Assembly: GCA_035293985.1 (NCBI GenBank)
Contig: DATGLS010000008.1
Coordinates: 1-64,000, forward strand
Direction: 5' to 3'
DNA: 64,000 nt
Source: JAVDCA01 sp035293985
GTDB taxonomy: Bacteria; Pseudomonadota; Alphaproteobacteria; Rhizobiales; Xanthobacteraceae
This document shows, piece by piece, positions 8,740 to 17,511 of this stretch. Positions within the stretch are counted from its first letter, which is position 1. Each line of letters opens with the position of its first letter. The translations under genes and the position numbers were made by a program. The notes under the pieces were generated by a model that had not been told where the DNA came from, did no database searches, and saw nothing but the letters and a program-made list of their open reading frames with translations.

Positions 8740-9756
8740 ATGATCCGCGCAGCAATTCTCGGCCTCGGCCGCTGGGGCCGCTCACTCGTCAATTCGGTGC
8801 AGGGCAGGAGCGACGAGATCACCTTCGTCGCCGCCCATACGCGCACGCGCGCGAGCGCGGAGGAGTTCTGCCGCGACAAGGGCCTGCCGTTCGTCGCGAG
8901 CTACGCGCAGATTCTCGCCGATCCGGCGGTCGATGCGGTGGTGCTGGCGACGCCGCACAGCCGCCATGCCGAGCAGATCAGCCAGGCCGCCGCCGCCGGC
9001 AAGCACATCTTCTGCGAAAAACCGATGACGCTCGACCTTGCGAGCGCACAAGCCTGCGCGGAGGCTGCGCGCAAAGCCGGCGTGATGCTGGCGGTCGGCT
9101 TCAACCGGCGCTTTCATCCCTCGATCCTCGAGATCCGCAACCGCAAGGCGGCAGGACGTCTCGGCGCGATCGTCGCCATGGTCGGCCAGCACACCACCAG
9201 CACGCAGTCGTTCATTGCCGCCGACAACTGGCGCTCCGACCCGGACGAGGCGCCGGCCGGCGCCGTGACGGCGGTCGGCGTGCACCTGATGGACCACATG
9301 ATCGAGCTCGGCGGCAAGATCCGCGCCGTGCATTGCGTCACCGGCGTGCACGGCGCCGGGCCGGCCGACGATACGACCACGGTCCTGTTCACGTTCGAGA
9401 ACGGCGCCACCGCGACGATCTTCTGCTCGGTCGCGACCGCGACCAATTTCAGCTTCACGGTCTACGGCACGAAGGGCCTCGCCGAGATCACCGGCGCCTC
9501 GCTGCAGCATTTCCGCTTCGTGCCCACCTCCGATCGCGCGCCGACCGGCCCGGTGACCGCCCCGCCGGCCGAGCATCTCGATTTCTCCGGCTTCGACATG
9601 CTCAACGCCGAGATGACCGCGTTCGCGCGCGCGATCCGCAATCGCACGCCCTACCCGGTCCCGCTCGACGAGGTCCTGCACGGAATGGCCGTCTTCGATG
9701 CAGTGGTGAAATCTGCGGCGACCAAAGAACCTGTCAGCGTATCGCCTGTAAGGTGA
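8740..9756 (+). CDS. Gfo/Idh/MocA family NAD(P)-dependent oxidoreductase
   Basis: Dehydrogenase of 338 residues oxidising or reducing sugars, inositols or related polyols. It opens with a Rossmann motif (AAILGLGRWGRSLVNSV, residues 4-20) and carries the family EKP signature with the catalytic Lys (FCEKPMTLDLASAQACAEAA, about residue 94). GVHLMDHM near residue 185 fits the C-terminal substrate domain with its catalytic His. It is transcribed divergently from the thiolase homologue and has no close partner downstream, where a repeat-rich spacer follows. The substrate is unknown. Confidence 0.9.
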   Translation: MIRAAILGLGRWGRSLVNSVQGRSDEITFVAAHTRTRASAEEFCRDKGLPFVASYAQILADPAVDAVVLATPHSRHAEQISQAAAAGKHIFCEKPMTLDLASAQACAEAARKAGVMLAVGFNRRFHPSILEIRNRKAAGRLGAIVAMVGQHTTSTQSFIAADNWRSDPDEAPAGAVTAVGVHLMDHMIELGGKIRAVHCVTGVHGAGPADDTTTVLFTFENGATATIFCSVATATNFSFTVYGTKGLAEITGASLQHFRFVPTSDRAPTGPVTAPPAEHLDFSGFDMLNAEMTAFARAIRNRTPYPVPLDEVLHGMAVFDAVVKSAATKEPVSVSPVR

Positions 9757-9925
9757 GCCCTTCGCTCGCGCTCCCTCTCCCCCTTTCGGCTCTTCCCTCG
9801 CCCCGCAGCGAGCCAAGCGAGCCGGTGAGGGGCGCTAGGTGTTTCAATTCCGGCTGCGAGGGCCCTCACCTGACGCGCTACGCGTCGTCCTCTCCCTTTC
9901 GGCGAGAGGGAAGAGGCAGATGCCA
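9757..9925. repeat. Imperfect inverted-repeat element (CCCTCTCCC type) in spacer
   Basis: The spacer holds CCTCTCCCTTTC (9889-9900) followed directly by GGCGAGAGGGAAGAGG (9901-9916), a near-perfect hairpin, and a second partly matching segment CCCTCTCCCCCTTTCGGCTC (9771-9790). The arrangement resembles a small miniature element with related pieces at 16548, 31509 and 36580. No gene is visible between 9757 and 10043. Confidence 0.6.
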
Positions 9926-10043
9926 TCCCCCCGACGTCGCGCCAGGATGCGCTACGTACGAACACGTAACGGGCCGGCTTCGTGACAAACTGCCGAACCG
10001 CAACAAGCAAAAATAAAGGGGTTGGGTGTAACGCATCGCATTC

Positions 10044-11045
10044 ATGACGACGATCGTTCGCAGCTGTGCGCTGGCGCTGTTCACATTCCTCGCGGCGAGC
10101 GCCGCGACCGCCGAGCCGGTCAAGCTCAGGCTCGCGTTCTTCAGCTCCGATCGCGCCGCGCCCTACCAGGCCGCGATCAAGCCGTTCATCGATGCCGTCA
10201 ATGCCGACGCCAAGGGCCTGCTCGACATCGAGCTCTATCCGAGCGGCATCCTCGGCAAGGACATGGCCGCGCAGGCGAAGCTCGTGCGCGACGGCGGCGC
10301 CGATCTCGCCTTGATCATTCCGGGATATACGCCCGACCTCTTTCCCGATAATGCCGTGCTGGAGCTGCCCGGCCTCTTTCGCGACGGCCGCGAGGCGACC
10401 TACGTGTTCACGCGCCTGATCGCCCAGAACGCGCTGCGCGGCTACCGCGATTTCGTCGTGATCGGCGCTTTTGCGACCGAGCCCGAGACCCTGCACGGCC
10501 GCGTGCCGATCGCCTCCTCGCGCGACCTCGATGGCCGGCGCGTGCGCGTCGGCAATGCGGGCGAGGCCGCCGCCATGAAGGCGCTCGGCGCAATCCCGGT
10601 GCCGATGCAGATGATCGACATCGCCAACGGGCTGAGCAGCACAAACATCGATGCCGCCATCATCGCGCGGGCACCGCTCGGCGACTTCGGCATCAGTCGC
10701 GTCGCCACGCACCATTTCTTCATGCCGACCAGTGTCGCGCCGATGGCGCTGGTGATGAATCGCGACGTGTTCGACCGTCTGCCGAAACAGGCGCAAGCCA
10801 TCATCCTGAAATACAGCGGAGCCTGGACGGCGGAGCGGTTCGCCGCGAGCTACGCGCGTTTCGACGCGAAGGTCATGACGCAGCTGCAGGCGGACACCAC
10901 GCGCCAGCTCGTGATGCCGTCTGCCGCCGACGCCAAGCGGATCGACACCGCCTTCCGGCTGGTGCGGAACGACCTGGTGGCCGGCAATCCGCACTATCGG
11001 TCTCTGCTCGAGGCGGTCGACAACGAGATCCAGTCTCTGCGGTAA
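10044..11045 (+). CDS. TRAP transporter periplasmic receptor (DctP family), orphan
   Basis: A 333-residue secreted receptor that binds an organic acid for a TRAP permease. Residues 1-24 are a Sec signal peptide ending ASAATAEP. The mature part shows family blocks: EPVKLRLAFFSSDRAAPYQAA, DIELYPSGILGKDMAAQAKLVRDG and the conserved arginine segment near GRRVRVGNAGEAAAMKALGAIPVPM. No DctQ or DctM gene is adjacent; the nearest permease is the fused QM gene at 18542, which has its own receptor. It sits alone between repeat-rich DNA and the c-di-GMP gene. Confidence 0.9.
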   Translation: MTTIVRSCALALFTFLAASAATAEPVKLRLAFFSSDRAAPYQAAIKPFIDAVNADAKGLLDIELYPSGILGKDMAAQAKLVRDGGADLALIIPGYTPDLFPDNAVLELPGLFRDGREATYVFTRLIAQNALRGYRDFVVIGAFATEPETLHGRVPIASSRDLDGRRVRVGNAGEAAAMKALGAIPVPMQMIDIANGLSSTNIDAAIIARAPLGDFGISRVATHHFFMPTSVAPMALVMNRDVFDRLPKQAQAIILKYSGAWTAERFAASYARFDAKVMTQLQADTTRQLVMPSAADAKRIDTAFRLVRNDLVAGNPHYRSLLEAVDNEIQSLR

Positions 11046-11216
11046 GAATAACGAAACGGCGCGCCGCGCGGCCGAGGTCTCATCCCGCGCCTGCCGATGC
11101 GGGGCCACTCGCCTTGAGTCCGGCTGTCCGTTCACATTCTGACAACCAAGCGAGCGAAAACGCCGCCGCCACTGCGTAGTTCTCCCGATGCGTCGGCAGC
11201 TTCGGCGAGGCAAAAA

Positions 11217-13214
11217 ATGCCGGTCCCCGCAGGCACCCGGCCCTCAACCATGACGTTTCGTCGTACGGCGCTCCTGATCGCCCTGGTGCTCGTCGTGCTG
11301 ATCGGCGGGTCGCTGGCGATCGTCAAGTACACCACCGACTATCTGCTCCACCAGCACGCGATGGGCATCGCCCAGCGTTGGGCGCGCCTTCTCACGGACA
11401 ACGTCAGCGACCTCGAGCAGATCGCGGAAGGCCAGCAGCCGTCGTCGAAGAGCATGGCGTTCTTCGACTGGTCGGTGCACGAGGGCTCGCTGCATCGCTA
11501 CGAGATCTTCAACCGCGAGGGCTATTCCCAGCTCGTCGCCGACCATCGCCAGACGGCGCTCGTCGACGTCTCCGAATTCCAGCCGCGCGCCGCCGCGGCG
11601 GCGCGGACCGCGACCACCTCGGCCGCCGTCAAGGAGGGCGACGGACACCACCTGCCGGCGTTCTATGCCGAGGCCTATGTGCCGGTGCTGATGAAAGGCC
11701 AGCCGATCGCGGTGGTCGCCGCCTTCGTCGACCAGACCGACGAGCGCAACCAAGTCTATCACGCGTTCCTGGTGGCGGCGGGCGGCCTGTGCGCGCTCAC
11801 CCTGCTCGCCTTCATGATCCCGGCCGGCGCCTGGTATCGTGGCATGCGTGCGAAGGAGCGCGCCGACGCGGAAATCAGGTTCCTCGCCCGGCACGACGCC
11901 CTGACGCGCCTGCCCAACCGGCTGCATCTCGTCGAGCGCGTGGCCGAGGCGCTCGACCGCGCGATCAGGACGGGTCGCGAGATCGCGATTCTCCATCTCG
12001 ATCTCGACCACTTCAAGGATGTCAACGATCGGCTCGGCCACCAGGCGGGCGATGCGGTCATTCGCCTGATGGCCGACCGCATCCGCGAGTCCACCTGTGC
12101 GAGCGACGTCGTCGCGCGGCTCGGCGGTGACGAGTTCGCAATCGTGCGGACCGATCTTGGCGGCCAGGCCGATGCCGAGACGCTCGCCCGCCGGCTCGCC
12201 GAGATCATGGCCCGGCCGTTCCTGGTGAGCGGGCACGAGGTCCCGGCCACCGCGAGCATCGGCATCGCGCTGGCGCCAGCCGACGGGCGCGATCCCGAGC
12301 GGCTGATCCGCAGCGCCGACCTTGCGCTGCACCGGTGCAAGTCGGCCGGGCGCAACTGCGTACGCTTCTTCACGCCCGACCTCGACGCCGAGCTGCAGAC
12401 GCGGCTGCGGCTCGAGGCGCGCATCCGCGAGGCGACGCATAAGCAGGCGTTCGAGCTGCACTTCCAGCCGCTGGTCGACGTCGGTACCGGCCGCACCGTC
12501 GGCTACGAGGCGCTGCTGCGCCTGCGCGGCGCCGACGGCGCGCCGGTGCCGCCCATGACCTTCATCCCGGTGGCCGAGCAGATCGGGCTGATCGGCCGCA
12601 TCGGCGCGTGGGTGATCCGGCAGGCGTGCCGCACCGCGGTGCACTGGCCGGACCGGCTTACGGTCGCCGTCAACCTGTCGCCGGCCCAGTTCGACGGCAC
12701 CATCGTCGGCGTCGTGCGCACGGCGCTCGCCGATACCGGCCTCGATCCGGGGCGGCTGCAGCTCGAGATCACCGAAAGCCTGCTCATGGACGACACCGAG
12801 AGCGTGATGGCGCAGCTCGCCGACCTCGAGTCGCTCGGCGTCGCGATCGTCATGGACGATTTCGGCACCGGCTACTCGAGCATGAGCTATCTGTGGCGCT
12901 TCCCGTTCGACAAAATCAAGATCGACCGCTCTTTCATCCAGAACCTTCAGGACGGCGACACGAGCGTGGAGACCATCGTGCGCACGATCATCCATCTCGG
13001 GCACAGCCTGAAGATGCGCGTCACCGTCGAGGGCGTCGAGGACAGCCGCCAGCTCGATCTCGTGCGCCGCCTCGCCTGCGACGAGGCGCAAGGCTACTAC
13101 TTCGGCCGCCCGATGCCGGCCAGCGACATAGCTTCCCACCTGCTCGGCGAATACCTGCGCAAGCCCGCCAAGGCCGCGATTGAGCCGCGACGCATGCTGC
13201 AACTGGTCAAATAG
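11217..13214 (+). CDS. Membrane-bound GGDEF-EAL c-di-GMP turnover protein
   Basis: A 665-residue inner-membrane protein. A first membrane segment (about 18-36, LLIALVLVVLIGGSLAIV) and a second (about 180-200, FLVAAGGLCALTLLAFMI) bracket a periplasmic domain of about 145 residues. The cytoplasmic part has a GGDEF domain with intact GGDEF at 303-307 and an EAL domain beginning GYEALLRLR with E431-A-L; ITESLLMDD, DDFGTGYSS and KIDRSFI motifs for metal binding and catalysis are present. The allosteric RxxD inhibitory site upstream of GGDEF reads CASD, so it is absent. Either activity is chemically possible; which dominates is not visible. It stands as a single gene. Confidence 0.93.
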   Translation: MPVPAGTRPSTMTFRRTALLIALVLVVLIGGSLAIVKYTTDYLLHQHAMGIAQRWARLLTDNVSDLEQIAEGQQPSSKSMAFFDWSVHEGSLHRYEIFNREGYSQLVADHRQTALVDVSEFQPRAAAAARTATTSAAVKEGDGHHLPAFYAEAYVPVLMKGQPIAVVAAFVDQTDERNQVYHAFLVAAGGLCALTLLAFMIPAGAWYRGMRAKERADAEIRFLARHDALTRLPNRLHLVERVAEALDRAIRTGREIAILHLDLDHFKDVNDRLGHQAGDAVIRLMADRIRESTCASDVVARLGGDEFAIVRTDLGGQADAETLARRLAEIMARPFLVSGHEVPATASIGIALAPADGRDPERLIRSADLALHRCKSAGRNCVRFFTPDLDAELQTRLRLEARIREATHKQAFELHFQPLVDVGTGRTVGYEALLRLRGADGAPVPPMTFIPVAEQIGLIGRIGAWVIRQACRTAVHWPDRLTVAVNLSPAQFDGTIVGVVRTALADTGLDPGRLQLEITESLLMDDTESVMAQLADLESLGVAIVMDDFGTGYSSMSYLWRFPFDKIKIDRSFIQNLQDGDTSVETIVRTIIHLGHSLKMRVTVEGVEDSRQLDLVRRLACDEAQGYYFGRPMPASDIASHLLGEYLRKPAKAAIEPRRMLQLVK

Positions 13215-13339
13215 CGGCTGGTGAATTGGCGGCGGCGCCGGGTGTTCCCGGTAAGTTAACTAAGCGTGCAACATTCGATTGCAATTTCAACCGGATCGGC
13301 AATTTTCCGCCACGGCATCCGAGGCGAAAGATTGCGCCC

Positions 13340-14389
13340 ATGAAAGCAACCATCATCCGGACGGGGTTGGAGACGCTCTACTTCAGCGGCGCGCACATGC
13401 TGATGCGGCCGTTCTGCGCCGGCGTGGGCGCAATCCTGATGCTGCACCACGTGCGCCCGGCGCGGCGCGACGCGTTTCAGCCCAACCAGCTGCTCGAGGT
13501 CACGCCCGAGTTCCTCGACCAGACGGTCGCATGGCTGCGCGAGCAGAAGATCGACATCATCTCGCTCGACGAGATGCACCGGCGCCTGACTGAGCGCGAT
13601 TTCGGCCGCCGCTTCGCCTGCATCACGCTCGACGACGGCTACCGCGACAACAAGGAATGGGCCTATCCGATCTTCAAGCGCTACGAGGCGCCGTTTACCA
13701 TCTTCGTGCCGACGAGCTTTCCTGAGCGTGCCGGCAAGCTGTGGTGGGTGGCGCTCGAGCTCGCCATCGCCCGCAACGAGAAGGTCACGCTCCGTCTCGA
13801 GGAGGCCGACGAGACCTTCGCGTGCGCGACGCCGGCGCAGAAACACGAGGCCTATAACACCATCTACTGGCGCCTGCGCGACCTCTCCGACGAGGCGGAA
13901 ATCCACACGCGCATCGACGCGCTCGCGGCGCGTGCCGGCATCGACATGGCGCCGTTGCGCGACGAGCTGTGCATGACCTGGGACGAGATCCGTACGCTCG
14001 CCGCCGATCCGCTGGCGACCATCGGGGCGCATACCGTCAACCACGTGATGCTCGCCAAGGCCTCCGACGACGTCGCGCTCACCGAGCTCGAGGCCGGGCG
14101 CAAGGGGCTCGAAGCGCAGCTCGGCCGCCCGGTCGCGCACCTCGCCTACCCGTATGGCGGCCGCGATATTGTCGGGCCGCGCGAATTCCGCCTCGCCGCC
14201 GAGATCGGCTACCGCACCGCCGTGACGACGCGGCCGGGGGTCCTTTTTGCCGAGCATCGCGAGCAACCGATGGCGCTGCCCCGCCTCTCGCTCAACGGCC
14301 AATTCCAGCAAAAGCGCCACCTCAAGGTGCTGATGTCCGGGGCGGCGACCGCCCTCGCCAACGGCTTTCGCCGGGTCGATGCGGCTTGA
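13340..14389 (+). CDS. Polysaccharide deacetylase (NodB homology domain)
   Basis: A 349-residue carbohydrate esterase family 4 protein that removes N- or O-acetyl groups from polysaccharide or lipid-linked sugars. Motif 1 reads ITLDDGYRDN with D98/D99, motif 2 is GAHTVNHVML with metal ligands H231 and H235, and LAYPYGGRD near residue 265 is the later conserved block. MLHHVRP near residue 34 precedes the fold, as in large exopolysaccharide deacetylases. No signal peptide is evident, so it is probably cytoplasmic. The ATG at 13340 begins MKATIIRTGLETLYFSG. The formyltransferase gene 117 bases downstream may act on the freed amine. Confidence 0.9.
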   Translation: MKATIIRTGLETLYFSGAHMLMRPFCAGVGAILMLHHVRPARRDAFQPNQLLEVTPEFLDQTVAWLREQKIDIISLDEMHRRLTERDFGRRFACITLDDGYRDNKEWAYPIFKRYEAPFTIFVPTSFPERAGKLWWVALELAIARNEKVTLRLEEADETFACATPAQKHEAYNTIYWRLRDLSDEAEIHTRIDALAARAGIDMAPLRDELCMTWDEIRTLAADPLATIGAHTVNHVMLAKASDDVALTELEAGRKGLEAQLGRPVAHLAYPYGGRDIVGPREFRLAAEIGYRTAVTTRPGVLFAEHREQPMALPRLSLNGQFQQKRHLKVLMSGAATALANGFRRVDAA

Positions 14390-14505
14390 ACAGCTCAAAT
14401 GGAGTCTGATCGCCGACACGCAGCCTTAGTTCGGTATGCTGCCTCAAATTTGATCACGCCTCCTAATAGACCGGTGATGCTTGCCGCGGCATAAGATCGA
14501 GCGGG

Positions 14506-15393
14506 GTGAGCATTGCCGAATCGGAACGGCCGGACCCCGTACATTTCCGGGCCAAGACCGTCCCGAGGCCAGTTCGAGCCCAGCTCGAGACTTGCCCCCA
14601 AAGCGATCGCACGGATCAGATTTTGACCCAGCGCACCGAAGTGGTCTTTCTCACCGGTGGGAATGATCTCGGCCGGATCGCCGCGCGCCGGCTGGCGATG
14701 ACCTTTCCACACCTGGGGATCATCGTCGAGCGCCCGGTCGCGCGCGCCGACCTCATTCGCGGGCGCATCAAGCGCTTCGGGGTCCTCCGCGTCGCCGGAC
14801 AACTTGCCTTCATCGCCTTCTCCCGCCTGCTCGCTTTGGCCTCGCGGCCGCGCATCACGACGATCATGCGCGACAGCAAGCTCGACGCGCACTGGCCCGA
14901 GAATTGCGAGCGGATCGATGTGCCTTCGGTCAACTCGCCCGAGTGCCTGACGCATCTCTCGCGGCTCGATCCGCGCGTCATTTTCGTGCTCGGCACGCGC
15001 ATCCTCGACGGCACGACGCTCGCCGCCATCAAGGTCCCCGTCATCAATTATCACGCCGGGATCACGCCCAAGTACCGCGGCATCCACGGCGGCTACTGGG
15101 CCAAGGCCGAAGGCGACCTCGGCAATTTCGGCGTCACGCTGCACCTGGTCGATTCCGGCATCGACACCGGCGCGGTGCTCTACCAGGCGCGGCTCGCGCC
15201 GGGGCCGCACGACAACTACGCGACCTTCCCGTATCTGCAGCTTGCCGCCGTGCTGCCGCTGATGGAGCAGGCGGCGCGCGACGCGCTCGCGGGCGCGCTC
15301 AAGCCGCAGAGCGTCGACCTGCCCTCGCGGCTATGGTCGCATCCGACGATCTGGAGCTATGTGGCTGCCGGGTTGCGCAAGGGCGCGTGGTGA
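14506..15393 (+). CDS. Formyltransferase-fold protein (Formyl_trans_N)
   Basis: Protein of up to 295 residues with the folate-dependent formyltransferase domain. The catalytic Asn-His-Asp set is visible: N181 and H183 in INYHAGITPKYRG, and the Asp in VDSGIDTGAVLYQ near 216-220. There is no methionyl-tRNA formyltransferase C-terminal OB domain, so it more likely formylates a sugar amine or other small amine. The start is uncertain: GTG at 14506 gives about 45 poorly conserved N-terminal residues before TEVVFLTGGNDLGR, and TTG or GTG codons near 14624-14641 could be the true start. It converges on the cupin gene. Confidence 0.85.
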   Translation: MSIAESERPDPVHFRAKTVPRPVRAQLETCPQSDRTDQILTQRTEVVFLTGGNDLGRIAARRLAMTFPHLGIIVERPVARADLIRGRIKRFGVLRVAGQLAFIAFSRLLALASRPRITTIMRDSKLDAHWPENCERIDVPSVNSPECLTHLSRLDPRVIFVLGTRILDGTTLAAIKVPVINYHAGITPKYRGIHGGYWAKAEGDLGNFGVTLHLVDSGIDTGAVLYQARLAPGPHDNYATFPYLQLAAVLPLMEQAARDALAGALKPQSVDLPSRLWSHPTIWSYVAAGLRKGAW

Positions 15394-15415
15394 TCAGCGC
15401 CACGCGGCCGCGGCG

Positions 15416-15928
15416 TTACGCGTCGCTGCGCGCGCGACTGAGCTCGGGTGCGCCTGCTGCGGCCGGCGCTTTCGGCGCCAGCGGATCCGCCTGCGCCTCC
15501 TCGGGCGGCCAGAAGATGGCCTTCATGAACCGCGCCAGCATGTTCCAGCCGCGCAGGCCGAAGGCGAACAGGCGCGGCATCGCCTGCCGGCACACCGCGA
15601 CCTTGCGCACCGAGACCGGCACATGCCACGTGCTGCGGCTGCCGGCGGGAAAGAACGCCGAGTCGCCTGGGCCCAGCCGATGCTCGCGGCCGTTCTCGTC
15701 CGTGACGTAGACCTCGCCTTCGATGATGTGCACGGTCTCGTCGACCGAATACTGCCAGGTGAAGCGCCCGGCGGTGCACGACCAGGCCATCACGGACGAT
15801 GCGCGATCGCGGCTGTGCGCGAGCTGGCGCGAACGCGCCTCGGGCGTGCCGCTCAGAATCCAGTCCTGCGGGATCGGCGCCGGCGCGAGCTCCGGCGCGG
15901 CGGCGGGTACGATGACGATCGGCTGCAT
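15416..15928 (-). CDS. Cupin-domain protein
   Basis: A 170-residue protein with one EutQ-like cupin barrel. WQYSVDETVHIIEGEVYVTD and LGPGDSAFFPAGSRSTWHV form the two cupin motifs, positions about 59-105. The cupin 1 motif keeps an acidic residue and a His in VDETVHIIEGE, but not the full metal-binding set of active dioxygenases. A tail of about 60 residues contains a hydrophobic segment (LFAFGLRGWNMLARFMKAIFW) and a low-complexity Ala-Pro end. It stands alone between the formyltransferase and a membrane protein gene. The role is not predictable beyond small-molecule binding. Confidence 0.85.
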   Translation of the reverse strand: MQPIVIVPAAAPELAPAPIPQDWILSGTPEARSRQLAHSRDRASSVMAWSCTAGRFTWQYSVDETVHIIEGEVYVTDENGREHRLGPGDSAFFPAGSRSTWHVPVSVRKVAVCRQAMPRLFAFGLRGWNMLARFMKAIFWPPEEAQADPLAPKAPAAAGAPELSRARSDA

Positions 15929-16044
15929 GATGCCCCCTACGAGAGTAAGCCAAGCATGCTAGGCGCCCTCCCCAAACAATCGGTTAACCTTTGGCCGGTT
16001 TCGAGCGCGAACAGGGGCTCGCCACCCGCCTTGCGTGTGCCGGC

Positions 16045-16509
16045 CTAGGCCTTCCCTGCCTTCTGCTGCGCGATCAAGGCCTGAACATAGCGCACGACCT
16101 GACCCGGGGTGACACGGGCGCGTGCCGCAACATCGGTCGCGACGGTCTCGAGCCTCTCGTTGCCGTTGAGACGGCGGATGAGCTCGGCGCCCAGCGGATT
16201 GATCCGACTGATCGCGTCATCGGTGAGGACCGGCGCAGTCGCGCCGGACGGCACCGGCGGCAACGACCAGGCGCGGAAATAATTGACCAGATCGATCAGG
16301 AGCACGACCGGCGTTGCGAATACCGAGATGACGCCCCACCATCCGGCCACCAGCGTGATGAAGAAATATTCGGTGAAATACTTGTTGACGCAGTTGCGGC
16401 AGAAAAGCCCGCCGATCCGCTTGTGGAAGAACATCACGATCGCGCCGATGTGCTGGACGAACAGCACCTTCTGCGTCGGCGCCTCGACACCGCAGGACTG
16501 GCAGATCAT
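16045..16509 (-). CDS. Small membrane protein with N-terminal zinc ribbon
   Basis: A conserved-looking protein of 154 residues. The N-terminus carries two CxxC pairs (CQSC at 3-6 and CRNC at 37-40) likely binding zinc. A hydrophobic region from about 45 to 80 (FFITLVAGWWGVISVFATPVV and LLIDLVNYF) forms one or two membrane passes. A soluble C-terminal part of about 55 residues (VTPGQVVRYVQALIAQQKAG) looks helical. It is a single gene. I do not recognise a named family. Confidence 0.75.
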   Translation of the reverse strand: MICQSCGVEAPTQKVLFVQHIGAIVMFFHKRIGGLFCRNCVNKYFTEYFFITLVAGWWGVISVFATPVVLLIDLVNYFRAWSLPPVPSGATAPVLTDDAISRINPLGAELIRRLNGNERLETVATDVAARARVTPGQVVRYVQALIAQQKAGKA

Positions 16510-16547
16510 GCAATGCTCCTCCCGTCAGACGCACAGCGTCGCAGCTC

Positions 16548-16612
16548 TTGCGCCCCCTCTTCTTTTTCAGGGGGAGAAGCAGCGCTGGCCCTGTGCTCAC
16601 CTCACATGCGAT
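16548..16612. repeat. Partial CCCTCTC-type repeat element
   Basis: CGCCCCCTCTTCTTTTTCAG with GGGGGAGAAGCAGCGC forms an imperfect hairpin just upstream of the zinc-ribbon protein gene. It resembles the elements at 31509 and 36580 but is degraded. Confidence 0.45.
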
Positions 16613-16652
16613 AGCCCCGCTGCCAGATGCGGCATTGAACGTGAAGCCATCT

Positions 16653-16664
16653 GGTTGATCAACC
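16653..16664. promoter_or_regulatory. 12-base perfect palindrome GGTTGATCAACC
   Basis: GGTTGATCAACC overlaps the stop codon of the SDR gene. The same 12 bases recur at 48982-48993 upstream of the Liv operon. Two copies of an exact 12-mer in 64 kb are unexpected by chance, so it may be a protein-binding site, but nothing links it to a regulator. Confidence 0.3.
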
Positions 16665-17501
16665 CTCGCTGTGCGTCTTCGTCAGCCCCGTGGGCGGGCC
16701 GTCGATCGCGGTCCAGCCGCCGTCGACCAGCAGTGCCGTACCGGTGACGTAGCTAGCGGCATCCGACGCGAGGAACGCGACCGCGGCCGCGACCTCGCTC
16801 GGCTGGGACCACCGGTTGAACACCGTATGCGCCGCGAGCGCGTTCCAGATTTCCGGCCGCGCCTTGAGCGGGCCGACGAGGCCGGTCTCGACGATGCTCG
16901 GCACGATGGCGTTGACCCGCACGCCATGCGGGCCGACCTCGGAGGCGAGGCCGCGCACCATCTGGATGATGCCGGCCTTGGTGGCGCCGTAGATCGCAAG
17001 CCCCGGCTCGAGCGTGGTCGCGCGCACCGAGGAGCTCGCGATCAGGCTGCCGCGGCGCTGGCGCACCATGATGCGGCCGAAGGCACGCAGGAAGAAGAAC
17101 GTACCGCGCAGATTGAGGTCGGCGACGCGGTCGTATTCGGCGTCGGTATAGTCGAGCATCAGCTTGCGGACATGGATCGCGGGCGTCGTCACCGCGATGT
17201 CGAGCGCACCGTGGCCGGCCACGATCTTGTCGGCGAGCACCGTGACGGCATCGCCGTCGCCCGCGTCGAGCACATGCGCCTCGCTGCGCACGTGCGCCGC
17301 AAGATCCGCCGCGGTCGCCTCGACGCCGGCCCTGTCCCGGTCGGCGCAGATGACCGTCGCGCCGAGCGCCGCGAGCGCCTCGGCCGACGCCTTGCCGATG
17401 CCGGATGCGGCGCCGAGCACCAGCGCGGTCTTGCCGTCGAGGCGAAACAGAGTGCGCAGCGCCTCGAGGCGCTGCGCCGCCGGCATCCTCGTATCGGTCA
17501 T
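16659..17501 (-). CDS. Short-chain dehydrogenase/reductase (SDR)
   Basis: Classical NAD(P)-dependent SDR of 280 residues. GAASGIG at 30-36 is the cofactor loop, S157 and YGATK (Y171, K175) are the catalytic residues, and LLVDGGWTA near the C-terminus is the usual closing motif. The structural NNAG motif reads TTPA (about 105-108), a departure from most members. It is the last gene of a leftward run after the TRAP receptor (ten bases apart) and the TRAP permease, so it probably oxidises the imported hydroxy acid or alcohol. Confidence 0.92.
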   Translation of the reverse strand: MTDTRMPAAQRLEALRTLFRLDGKTALVLGAASGIGKASAEALAALGATVICADRDRAGVEATAADLAAHVRSEAHVLDAGDGDAVTVLADKIVAGHGALDIAVTTPAIHVRKLMLDYTDAEYDRVADLNLRGTFFFLRAFGRIMVRQRRGSLIASSSVRATTLEPGLAIYGATKAGIIQMVRGLASEVGPHGVRVNAIVPSIVETGLVGPLKARPEIWNALAAHTVFNRWSQPSEVAAAVAFLASDAASYVTGTALLVDGGWTAIDGPPTGLTKTHSEG

Positions 17502-17511
17502 TGCGTCTCGC

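Noticed and set aside
11046..11216. Rho-independent terminator after the orphan TRAP receptor
   Set aside because: GC-rich self-complementary stretches exist, but none is followed by a T-run.
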